The position numbers and the translations under genes are program-made. Below, one piece after another: positions 1-9,300 of a DNA stretch of 64,000 nucleotides (position 1 is the first letter of the stretch; every line of letters starts with the position of its first letter). Origin of the DNA: Desmodus rotundus (Eukaryota > Chordata > Mammalia > Chiroptera > Phyllostomidae); the NCBI RefSeq assembly GCF_022682495.2, contig NC_071397.1, forward strand, positions 20,408,739 to 20,472,738, given 5' to 3'. Below the pieces are notes generated by a model, which was not told where the DNA came from, ran no database searches, and was given only the letters and a program-made list of their open reading frames with translations.

Positions 1-430
1 TAGACATGGGCAACAGTATGGTGGTTACCAGAGGGAAGGGGGTTGGGGGTAGTGAAGGGTAAAGGGGGCCAAATACAGGGTCCAGCCCAAATAATGCCCC
101 TTTTTTATTACAAAATCTTTTATACAAAATCAAAAGCATGTGATTCTGTAACATAACAACATCACACTCAAGCACACCATATGACATTTTAGGTGAAAGG
201 TTCAAATTAAAACTATAAATTATTACACCCATATTATTACCCTCCCAACCACACTCAAGCAGGTGTTACTGCTGCCAGACCCTGTACATGGTGACAGAAG
301 AAGACCTGACTTGGGTGGCGGGCACACAATGCCTACAGATGATGTGTCATAGAATTGTACACTTGAAACCTATATAATTTATTAACCAATGTCACCCCAG
401 TAGATTTAATTTTAAATAAATAAATAAATA
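1..430 (+). mobile_element. L1 3' end fragment, interrupted by a small DNA element
   Basis: This reads as a LINE-1 3' terminal region on the plus strand: a G-rich stretch near 36-70, then the run from tgtcatagaattgtacac to ccaatgtcacccc that is typical of L1 3' ends in carnivores and bats, then an A-rich simple tail (aaataaataaataaa) at about 412-430. The left end lies outside the window. The segment is split by a separate insertion at 74-286. No ORF2 coding potential remains in the visible part. Confidence 0.75.
74..286. mobile_element. Short non-autonomous DNA transposon (MITE-like) inside the L1
   Basis: The L1 3' sequence breaks at TACAGGGTC (74-82) and resumes after GACCCTGTA (278-286). 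These are perfect 9-bp inverted termini enclosing about 210 bp of AT-rich DNA with no coding capacity. Either TA is the duplicated target, giving an element of 76-284, or this is a hAT-type element with a decayed 8-bp duplication; CAGGG...CCCTG ends occur in hAT families. The family is not assigned. Confidence 0.55.
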
Positions 431-1450
431 AACAGAAATTAGTGTCAAATTAGATTTTTGAAAACTTACTCAGACAAGCAAATATTCAGAATCAGGACCA
501 AGCTTAACCTTTGTGCAGTATCAAAAGCAAAGCCTCAAACAGAAAGATTCAAACTGCATCCTCTATAATATAAAGTATCATGTTAAGGTGGGGTAAAATC
601 TGACCTGACATGTTGAAGCCTAAATACCAATCCTCCCAAACACTCACATGAGGGTGACTTGGCCCTTTCGTGGGCCCAGCTACATCCTTTTCAGTTCCAC
701 ATGGGAGTGAAGTTAACAATGCTTATTGTTCAGGAGGCAAATATTTGTATCAGTTGAAGGAGAAAAGAGTGTACGCAGGTTCACTTAGAAGCTGTAATGC
801 TGACTCTAACATCAATCATTCAAAATACAAGTAAATTCATGTAGGTGAGCCAAGGAGCCCTACTGTCAAAATTATACAAAATCAGGTGCAGACTCTGATG
901 AATCTTACGTTGCCATAATATAAGGAGACACTTCTTCATTAGACCCTCCTGTTTATAGTGACTGAGGAGTGAGCCAGTAACAGGATACATAGAGAGCAGG
1001 AGCTGCACAGGTGCGGGGCTGTACTGAAAAGAGAAAAAAATTATAAAGTGTGTGACACTCCTCCAGCAAATTCTCATTACTAGTAAGGTTGGAATTGATT
1101 AACACTGTTTTATTATTAAAATTAAAGGAGTTTAAGGCAACATAGTACAGAGACTATATCGCCAAAAAGAAAATCTTTGTAGCTTCCATACACGTTTGAT
1201 GGGAGTAGAATTTAGTTTGAGCTTTCTGGAAAGAAATTTGACATTACGCATCAGGAGCCTTAAAATATCCATACATATCAAGAGCCAAAATATCCCTTTG
1301 ACATAGCAATTCTGTTTTTAGAAAAATACATGAATAGAATAATCAGAAAAGTAGGCAAAGATTTATGGGCAAATATAACAGTAAAACATCATATATATAA
1401 TGGCAAAAGAATAAAAACAAAAGGAGCCAAAAAATATAAATCGGTTAATT
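431..1450. other. AT-rich intergenic DNA, no gene recognised
   Basis: Only short frames are present, the longest an 85-codon minus-strand frame at 820-1,077 with no recognisable motif. I see no splice-bounded coding segment or RNA gene. Confidence 0.5.
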
Positions 1451-1454
1451 CACA

Positions 1455-1752
1455 GGTCAGCAAATATTTTCTGGAAAGGCTCAAAGAATCAGTATCTTAG
1501 GCTTTGTAAACTCTGGTGTCTCCGTCCGTCACTAGTGCTCCTCTGTGTTGTGGTGTGAGAGCGGCAGAGACGATAGTAAATATGTGAATATGGGTGGGTT
1601 CCAATAAAACTTTATTAAGAGACAAAGTCTGAATGCATATAATTTTCAAATGGTGTTGTGAAATGTAATTCTTTTTATTCTTTCCAACAATTTAAAAATG
1701 TAAAAATCACCCTTAGCTCACGGGTTTTACAAAAACAGGTGGCAGACTAAAC
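1455..1752 (+). mobile_element. hAT-Charlie-like ancient DNA transposon fragment
   Basis: The sequence follows a widespread mammalian non-autonomous hAT family: caggtcagcaaatattttctg at the left, then ttaggctttgtaaactct, then ccaataaaactttatta, then tagctcacgggttttacaaa and acaggtggcagac at the right. It is diverged and has lost its right terminus. The family label rests on pattern memory, not alignment. Confidence 0.55.
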
Positions 1753-1832
1753 TGAACAACCCCTGGATGAAATTCAAATATCATTATTAAAATTTTATGT
1801 TCATTTTTTAATGTGAGTCAAAGTGACACAAT

Positions 1833-1905
1833 TGAGGGAGAGGGAGGAGAGAGGGGAGAAAGGGAGAAGGGAGGGGTGGGGAAGGAGAGGAGGGGAAACT
1901 GGAAG
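1833..1905 (+). repeat. GA-rich polypurine tract
   Basis: An almost uninterrupted purine run made of gagg, gggaga and aggag steps. It is a low-complexity homopurine tract of the kind that can form triplex DNA. Confidence 0.8.
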
Positions 1906-2905
1906 CTAATTTGCCAAAAGATTTATAGTAGTTATTTCTAGGTTGAGAGATTCTGGATAATATGGATGTTTTATTATTTATTTTTTTATAATTTTGGATT
2001 TCTCAACAATAAGTATATGTTATTTTCTTATTAAAAATGATACTTTAAGGAGAACTTTTTTGGCTAAAAAGGCTCATTTTTTTCCCCATTCTTCAGACAT
2101 TACTCAAACTTTGGCCTCTCTGAAATTCTTGAAAAAGCTCACACTGTTTTTTTAGCAGTAACTTTTCCACAACAGCATCTTATTAAACAGAAGATAACAA
2201 TTCACTTACTTTTCAAGGATACATTATTTTTAAAATTAAATCTTAGCCCCAAAGTCAGAGTCTGTCTTCCTTACTTTTCCATTTCCCCTGGAGCCGTGTG
2301 CACCCTTCAACCACTCCCTAGCTGCTTTGCCAGTTCCTGTTGCCCCCACACCCCCGCCCCAGGGCTGACACGGCAGCACCCCCACCTATTTCACTCTACC
2401 TGCATCCAGCAGAGCGTATCAGATGCACCCATCTCATCTCAGATGCTCACTGTTCAAAGCCCACCTGCACATCCCATTCCCTCATCACTAGCCCTCCCAT
2501 TATTGGCTCACAGTCAGTTAACAAGCAGCCCGCAATTTGCTGTGTTAGTGCTGTGGTGATACACAGGGCCATGGGCTGACTCTGTACGACTTCCAGAAAT
2601 ATCTTTATATTTATTTTAACAGGAGGTTTTGGCATCTGAATATCTTAACTCAATTGAAAAATTAGCTGATGAGTACATTTCAGACATCCAAGCCAGCATT
2701 TCCCAAGCATGTTTCACAAGCACTTGTCCTATGAGATACTACAAGGAAAAAAATAACAAGATCCATGTTCATATTATTTTTGAGAGATGCTGCATACAAT
2801 ATTTGTCTGCAGACTTTCATATGACATTTTTGACACTCGAAATTCATATTAGCACATGAAAGGCCTTGCAAAGTCCAAAAGGAAAGATACCAACTTAACT
2901 TTATT
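1906..2905. other. Intergenic DNA, no gene recognised
   Basis: Mixed AT-rich sequence with a C-rich patch around 2,290-2,480. Overlapping frames of 62-87 codons on both strands (for example 2,296-2,559) look like chance frames in this patch; none shows a domain or convincing codon bias. Confidence 0.5.
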
Positions 2906-2921
2906 CTATCCATTGTATTCT
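2906..2921 (+). repeat. Target-site duplication, left copy
   Basis: The 16-mer ctatccattgtattct occurs here and again, identically, at 4,753-4,768. The two copies abut the poly(T)/poly(A) end and the 5' end of the intervening minus-strand element, as expected for an L1-mediated insertion. Confidence 0.9.
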
Positions 2922-3296
2922 TTTTTTTTTTTAATATATTTATTGATTATGCTATTACAGTTGTCCCATTTCCCCCCCCACTCCACTCCATCCTGCCCAC
3001 CCCCGTCCCTCCCACATTCCCCCCCTATAGTTCATGTCCATAGGTCATACTTATAAGTTCTTTGGCTTCTACATTTCCTACACTATTTTTACCCTCCCCC
3101 TGTCTATTTTCCACCTATCATCTATGCTACTTATTCTCTGTACCTTTCCCCCTCTCTCCCCCTCCCACTCCCTTAATGACAACCCTCATGTTCTAGTTGT
3201 TTGCCTAGTTTGCTCTCATTTTTGTTTTATGTGTGGCTGTTAATAACTGTGAGTTTGCTGTCATTTTTACTGTTCCAATTTTTGATCTTCTTTTTC

Positions 3297-3995
3297 TTAG
3301 GTAACTCCCTTTAACATTTCATATAATAAGGGCTTGGTGATGATGAACTCCTTTAACTTGACCTTATCTGAGAAGCACTTTATCTTCCCTTCCATTCTAA
3401 GTGATAGCTTTGCTGGATACAGTAATCTTGGATGTAGGTCCTTGCGTTTAATCTTGGGTAATGTAATTATGATGTGCCTTGGTGTGTTCCTCCTTGGGTC
3501 CAGCTTCTTTGGGACTCTCTGAGCTTCCTGGACTTCTCGGAAGTCTATTTCCTTTGCCAGATTAGGGAAGTTCTCCTTCATTATTTGTTCAAATAAGTTT
3601 TCAATTTTTTGTTCTTCCTCTTCTCCTTCTGGCACCCCTATAATTCGGATGTGGGAACGTTTCAAGGCGTCCGGGAGGTTCCTAAGCCTCTCCTCATTTT
3701 TCCAAGTTCTTGTTTCTTCATTCTTTTCTGCTTGGATGTTTGTTTCTTCCTTCTGGTCCACACCATTGATTTGAGTCCCAGTTTCCTTCTCATCACTATT
3801 GGTTCCCTGTACATTTTCCTTTGTTTCTCTTAGCATAGGCTTCATTTTTTCATCTGTTTTTCGAATAGATTCAACCAAGTCTGTGAGCATATTGATAACC
3901 AGTGCTTTGAACTGTGCATCCGATAGGTTGGCTATCTCTTCGTCGCTTAGTTGTATTTTTTCTGGAGCTTTGAAGTGTTCTGTCATTTGGGCCAT
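3297..3995 (-). CDS. L1 ORF1p-like protein with internal in-frame deletions (232 aa)
   Basis: ORF1p is the RNA-binding chaperone of LINE-1 ribonucleoprotein particles. The frame is open from ATG to stop. The N-terminal part has ANLSDAQFKALVINMLTDL (residues about 22-40), a standard ORF1p segment. The stretch that normally forms the coiled coil is reduced to a short acidic, Glu/Lys-rich linker (about 50-95). The RRM-type core follows with NLPDALKRSHIRIIGVPEGE (about 106-125) and, further on, TPRHIIITLPKIK. After this the sequence jumps to LYPAKLS and ends with KLKEFIITKP...EMLKG, the normal ORF1p C-terminus, so about 50 residues spanning the end of the RRM and start of the C-terminal domain are missing in frame. 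At 232 aa it is clearly shorter than a typical L1 ORF1p (about 330-370 aa). A working RNA-binding protein is doubtful; it is a transposon gene, not a host gene. Confidence 0.75.
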   Translation of the reverse strand: MAQMTEHFKAPEKIQLSDEEIANLSDAQFKALVINMLTDLVESIRKTDEKMKPMLRETKENVQGTNSDEKETGTQINGVDQKEETNIQAEKNEETRTWKNEERLRNLPDALKRSHIRIIGVPEGEEEEQKIENLFEQIMKENFPNLAKEIDFREVQEAQRVPKKLDPRRNTPRHIIITLPKIKRKDLHPRLLYPAKLSLRMEGKIKCFSDKVKLKEFIITKPLLYEMLKGVT

Positions 3996-4752
3996 TTTTT
4001 TTTGTTTTGTTTTTGTCTTGGCGCGTCTGTTACTTTAAGGGGCGGAGCCTTAGGTGTTCACCGGGGCGGGGTAATGCTGGTCGCTGCGCTGTGACGCTGT
4101 ACGTGGGGGAGGGGCCGAGTGGGAGCAATGGCGCCCGCCTCACTCTCCTCCGGGTTTCAATCTTTCACTCCGATACCCACAATCAAACTGGGCCCCTCTG
4201 GTGCTGGTTCCCGAGTAAGTGGGCCTGTGCACACTCTCGGCCCCTGTGGGTCTCTCCGACAACCTCTCCTGTGAGGCTGGGAGTCTCTCCTGCTGCCGCC
4301 CCAACCCCCAGGGGCGCTTTCAATCAGAGGTTTGAGGCTTTATTTCCCGGAGCTGGAGCCCTGGGTTGCACAGTCTGCTTTGTTGCCCGCCGTTCGTCAG
4401 GTTTATCTGTGGGCGAATGTGGTGCCGTGGGGTGCTACCCGCTGCTCTGCCTGCCCCACTCTCCGCCACTCTGAGTCCGGCCCTCTCGGTTTATCTGTGC
4501 AGATGTGGGGCCGCAGGGTCTGCTAGTGCTCGGACTGCCTGCGCCATTTGTCCCACACTCCGCCAGTCTCAGTCCCGCCACAGCCGCGCGAGTCCTCTCC
4601 ACCCTGGTGCCCGTCTCCGCCCCTCCTACCAGTCTGGATGAATGGTTATTTTCTATTTTCTTGGTGTTGGTCCCCCTTGTTGTTCGATTCTCTGTCAGTT
4701 CTGGTTGTGCGAGGAGGCGCAGTGTGTCTACCTACGCCGCCATCTTGGTTCT
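3996..4752 (-). promoter_or_regulatory. L1 5' UTR/internal promoter with YY1-type site
   Basis: A GC-rich, CpG-containing block upstream of the ORF1 start. Its outer end on the minus strand carries AAGATGGCGGC (4,736-4,746), the YY1-binding start signature of many mammalian L1 5' UTRs, which directs accurate initiation at the element's first base. Frames such as the 155-codon plus-strand one at 4,007-4,474 are chance frames in this block. Confidence 0.7.
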
Positions 4753-4768
4753 CTATCCATTGTATTCT
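4753..4768 (+). repeat. Target-site duplication, right copy
   Basis: Second identical copy of the 16-mer at 2,906-2,921; it marks the 5' edge of the ORF1-only element. Confidence 0.9.
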
Positions 4769-6410
4769 AAACTTACTTTCAGCCTCCCCTTCCCCACCAT
4801 TTATGTTAATGGGAGTACTTAAACATCTAGCAGATGCAGTGTTTCCAAGGAACACTCTTGGGAAGACCGTGAGCTGGCCACTAAAAGAGCTGATTTGGAA
4901 AGGGGTGGGTAGAATAATATGCCCTAGCATTCCCCAAATCATTTCACATTGAACTATGATGGTCTCAGACTCTGAAGCACACCCATCCTGGCCTGGGCTG
5001 CACTGTACTCTCCCAGCTGCTTCATCACAGCTGTATTTGCATTTCTACTTAGACAACCGAGGTCTTTCAACTCCCTTCTCTCCACCTGCTACTTTTACTC
5101 CCATCAATCTCATTGACTCTATGCCACAGAGCTATCACTCTCCTACATTCCCATCGTTGCTCAAGGCTCACACAGCAATTGTGTATTTAAATTTATATTA
5201 AAAGCACCATAGCTTCCCTTGGCTGCTGCCAAAAATTAGCATATGTTTTCAGTATTTATGAGGCAAACACAGCTGACATTTTTAAAAATTGCATTGTGTC
5301 TCTAAAAACATATGTATCCAACTGTGGTGAGATTAGATGGTCCAGCATTTATTTTTCTAAGAATTGAGCACATCCAATATACACTCCTCTCTGAATGCAT
5401 CTCATTGTTTCTATCTTGGCAGTATCTTTCAAATATCCAACCACCAGGGACAGTTATGCATTAACATTTAGCTCAATTGATAGCTTCTCAGAAAAACATG
5501 TACTAGTCCCCAACGCTAATTTCTATAGCCACGCTGCAAAGGACATAGATTAGAATATTGCTGCTGCTTAGGACAGCTGTCACCAAACCAATTATTCTGG
5601 ATTGCAAAAATGTGCCCCTTATAGCTAAAGCTTAAAGACACATGGCCAGTTCAGCATTTGTCCGTTTCCAAGTCACAGTATGATATTCTTGATTTGTTCT
5701 GGTCATTTTCAGGAAATCTCTTTATCAAAGAGCAAAACATACTTTCTCATATTAACATTTGGATTCTAACCCACTACCATCCCACAGCATGTTTCAAATT
5801 CAACAACAGTGAAAAAGATAGAAAGTTGGAATCAAATAATGAGTCTGGTTTAACAGGAGAATATTATTCATGGCCCAAGGCTTAAACTAAATTAGTTTCT
5901 ACCCTCCCTGAAGAAATAGCTCTAACCCTGAGAGAGGGGTTGGCTCTTCTGTAACTGTGAACCTAACTCACAGGGAAGCCTTAATGAAAGCTGTGAGGGA
6001 GTGTTACATTTATGACAGACAATGTGGAAACTCCAGGGAGGACTTTTGAGAAAGTGGAAGCGAGAGACAATTTTCTCAAAGAAGACCCTTTCTGGAGTAT
6101 AATTTTGCTTGAAAGAAAAGAAAGCTTTCGGCGTCTAAATGAGTTCCTCTGGCTTTTGGTTTTCTTGAAATTTCCTTGTCTTCACTTTTGACAGAAAAAT
6201 AAGCATTAGCTTTAATTCCACTACAAACCCACAGACCACTGATGATCTGGGGAGCCTCAGCCTGTCCGCTCCCCTCTCCCACCGCTCTTCCTCCCATCCA
6301 CTCCGCTTTGGTCATAACAGCACTCCGCTGCACAAGCCTAAGAGCAAGGGCCTCCTTTAGTTCTGTTCACCGTAGACATGACCCTGATCCAGAAGCTAAT
6401 ATTGTAGTCA
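4769..6410. other. Intergenic DNA, no gene recognised
   Basis: Unique-looking sequence with scattered chance frames of up to 85 codons (for example 6,076-6,333 minus). None has a recognisable motif. Confidence 0.5.
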
Positions 6411-6414
6411 GGGA

Positions 6415-6760
6415 GATTAATCATTATGTTAGTAAGGATGAGTAAGCTGCGATAACAAAGCAACCCCATAATTCTGCTGGGCTTAACTCAACGAAGGACT
6501 ATTTCTTGCTCTCACTATAGGCAGGTTAGCTGGAGCCTCTGCTCCACCTAGCTACTTTGGGAATTGGGTGATAGCGGGCTTACCTTGTTGTATCACACTC
6601 ATCTGAAACACGGCGTGCCTGATCGCTGCAGCAGCAGAGGAATATAGACTTGACCATGCCTCAACCCAGAAGTGACGTGTCACCTTCTCCACTTCCTTAT
6701 CCAGAACTGCCAAAGGACTGGGAGATAGAGGAAAGACAGTGAAATATTTGATGACTTCAT
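6415..6760 (+). mobile_element. Ancient interspersed repeat, family not assigned
   Basis: The run taagctgcgataacaaagca, then gggcttaactcaacgaaggac, ctccacctagc and cagaagtgacgtgtcac follows a common old mammalian repeat with the consensus pattern of clauses such as 'aacaaacaacccc...cagtggcttaa...gaagtgac'. I recognise the pattern but cannot name the family with certainty. Confidence 0.4.
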
Positions 6761-7049
6761 TGTCTCTGCTAAACGCATGTATACAAGTAACTACAGCTGA
6801 ATGTAACCAATTTAATTTTAATCATTAATGCATCCAACTCCTCAAATCTATACTGTTTCTTTTATCCCCAGGCTTTCAAACATAACGCTCCTCCTGTTTG
6901 TATAATCACAGATGTACTCCACTATCACATCCTATACTTGGCTATTCAACCTCCAGGTCTCCGCTTAGCATTTCTTCTGAGAATCTTTAAATAATCCTCC
7001 TAGAGCAACCCAGACCCTGCTCTGCGCTGGTATATACTTTCCCACAACA

Positions 7050-7135
7050 AGAGCTAGCATTCGTTATCTACTCTATGACAGGTACTCTTCTGAGCACTTC
7101 CCATTTAATCTCACAGTAAGCCAATGACATGGTGT
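7050..7135 (+). mobile_element. MIR SINE fragment
   Basis: The segment from gctagcattcgttatctac to gagcacttcccatttaatct matches the MIR consensus pattern (gctaacatttattgagcac...ctttacat...tcatttaatcctcacaac). Diverged and partial. Confidence 0.5.
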
Positions 7136-7524
7136 CTTAGCCCAAGTTCCCCAGGAAACAGAGCCTGACCAGAAAGCATGTGTGCTGGTCCTGTATTAGG
7201 TGGGCATTCCAGGGAAGCAGGAGGGTCAGAAGAGGGCAGTGAGGCAGGATAAAGCAGAGCATATATTAGGACTGGGATATAGATCTGGTCCCAGCTTTGT
7301 GACAACCCGGGTGCTCACAGAAAACCTGCTAGACTAGGAGCAGCCACTCTGCAGGCGCCGGGTCTGTGACAGTGGCAACAGCCTGAGACCATGCCCAGGG
7401 GAAGAGGACAAGCTGTTACAAGGACTGCCCTGGACAGAAAGGCAAGATGAGGACCTGAGTCTGGGGTGGCACACACCGAAACCAGAAATATTTCTTTCAG
7501 GTAGTTGTGATTTATTTCCAGGTC

Positions 7525-7625
7525 TCGGAGGATGACACTAAAGCACAGAAATATAAAAATTTGACCCAGATGACCCAGCTGGAAAGTAGTGTAGCCAGGA
7601 TACAAACCAAGGAAAACTGGCCCCC
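7525..7625 (+). mobile_element. MIR SINE fragment
   Basis: The order cacagaaa, tgacccagatgacccagctg, gtagccaggatacaaacca follows the MIR core and 3' region (aggcacagagaggttaag...cttgcccaaggtcacacagct...gccaggattcaaaccca). Diverged. Confidence 0.55.
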
Positions 7626-7639
7626 AAACCTGAGGTCAC

Positions 7640-8780
7640 AACCACGACACTACCGCAAAAATGCAAACTCTGTAAAAACCAAGAACTACTTTGTCCCCAG
7701 CACCAATCACAAACGTAAAATCTTTCATAGTGGATACTCAATAAATACTTAATGATTGAATGACTAAGTTTTAAATAAGTTGTATTTTAAACAAAAAACA
7801 ATGCTAAAGAAATCAGTAAGAAGGAGAGATTATATTTCATTGAGGTGCTCTGCAAAGTTCCACAGTGACAGCTGAGCCACATCTTTCGGACTTAGAGAAA
7901 AGTCGGACCCAGTGGCGCAAAGGCTATATTTGGAGACTGCAGTTTTACTGAAATAGAAGATGGAAGTAGGAGGAGAGTGGGAAATAAGGCCTAAAAAGCA
8001 CATTGGTATCAAACTATAGAAACTTTGCCACACTCAAGGCGAACAACATGCTTAAGACAGAGAGAAGGTAAGGACCTTGTGCATTCCGAACGCAAGTCTC
8101 GCTTGCAGCGATGTCCACAGCCAGGGAAGCCAAGAGTGTGCCTCCGAATACCCCAATTCATGGCTCCTTTAAGCCATGTTTCATTCTGTACTCTGGGAAC
8201 CCACACTGTTCATTCTGTTCTAGGAAACAATTCTACTTTGTTGTTACCCAACTCTCTATGGCTTAAGATGAAACTGTGTTCTTGTTTTTATCAAGAGAAA
8301 TAGAAAACAGCTGCTGAACATTCTCTTTATAATAAGCTTCATACAGTTCAGGCAGTGATTTAAATATTTTCCTGATATTTGATCATTAACCCAACATGCA
8401 GCATAAACAATACTATAAGAAATCTTAGAAAAACAAATGATAACTTCGGCTTAGAAAAAGAATTACACACACAGATATTTTTAAAAATCTATAAAGAATG
8501 AAATTATGTTCCTTTATGGGATGACTCCTGGGTTCATAATGTCTTCCTTGTGATACGTAAAGCACTGGCTTTGTGATACATGAAGTCTCTCTGGAACTGA
8601 TTATAACACACATGGGAAGCAAATTGCTGAGACAATTTTTATTTAACAACACGGACTTTCCAGATAGATCCACAACGGTCTCACAATGCTTCCATTTGCA
8701 CTTGCATTTAGCTAACGCCCTCACGCACCCACAGGAGCAATCGAAATAGAGTAACCACAAGTCACCTTCTGCCGCTTCTT
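7640..8780. other. Intergenic DNA, no gene recognised
   Basis: Frames up to 111 codons (8,425-8,760 minus) lack motifs and are AT-biased. I see no exon pattern. Confidence 0.45.
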
Positions 8781-8789
8781 ATGCCTCCA

Positions 8790-9300
8790 CTTCTCTCTGA
8801 CTCAAGATGACTGTCCACCCAGGAAACCATCTCCTCCTTTTCCTTCCACCTCTATGGCTGCTTCTCCTCAGTCTCCTTTGGAATGCTTATTCCTATCCAT
8901 CCAACCATTAAATGTTAGAATTCCTCAAAGATCAATCCTAGACACCCTCGTCTTTCCATCCCAAAATGTCTCTCTGGAAAATCTTATTCATGTGACTCAC
9001 AAATTGGTATCTGCTCCAACACCTGGCTTCTGAAGTACACGTAACTATTTGCCAATGTGGCATTTCTGTCTGAATGCCTGCGCCATCCTCTGGAACTCAA
9101 CACATCGAAAACTAAGTCTCTGGTACGTGAACTCCCAATCTGATCCTAGTCTGGTGTTGTTCTCTCTCATCCCTTTCTCCCTTCCTCCCTATACCTAATA
9201 TAATAAGCTACTCACCAAGTCCCATAAACAATATCTCCTAAATATTTCTAACCTATCCACTTCTATTCTTTATCACCACCATTAACCTTGTCCAAGATAC
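8790..9300 (+). mobile_element. L2 LINE fragment (reverse transcriptase region)
   Basis: A CT-rich sequence with the order of features of the L2 ORF2 reverse-transcriptase segment: a 'cttctgaa...tgcc...tggaactcaacacatcgaaaac' stretch (corresponding to the L2 'LKLNMSKTE' region) followed by a 'ctcaccaagtcc...cctatccacttct' stretch. All frames are broken. Age-related divergence makes the exact boundaries uncertain. Confidence 0.5.

Larger units (their letters stand above)
2922..4752 (-). mobile_element. ORF1-only L1-derived retrotransposon (half-L1 type), 1.83 kb
   Basis: Read on the minus strand the element runs from a 5' UTR start with CCAAGATGGCGGC (4,736-4,748) through a GC-rich 5' UTR, a shortened ORF1 (3,995-3,297), a pyrimidine-rich plus-strand segment matching bat L1 3' UTRs, and a poly(A) tail (T run at 2,921-2,932 on the plus strand). 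No ORF2 (endonuclease or reverse transcriptase) sequence lies between ORF1 and the tail. A perfect 16-bp target-site duplication brackets the whole unit, so the short form itself was retrotransposed and is not a later deletion of a longer insertion. This resembles HAL1-type elements, which keep ORF1 and need another L1's ORF2 protein. Confidence 0.8.

Noticed and set aside
4007..4952. Overlapping frames of 91-155 codons
   Set aside because: They lie in or beside the L1 5' UTR, on both strands, without motifs.
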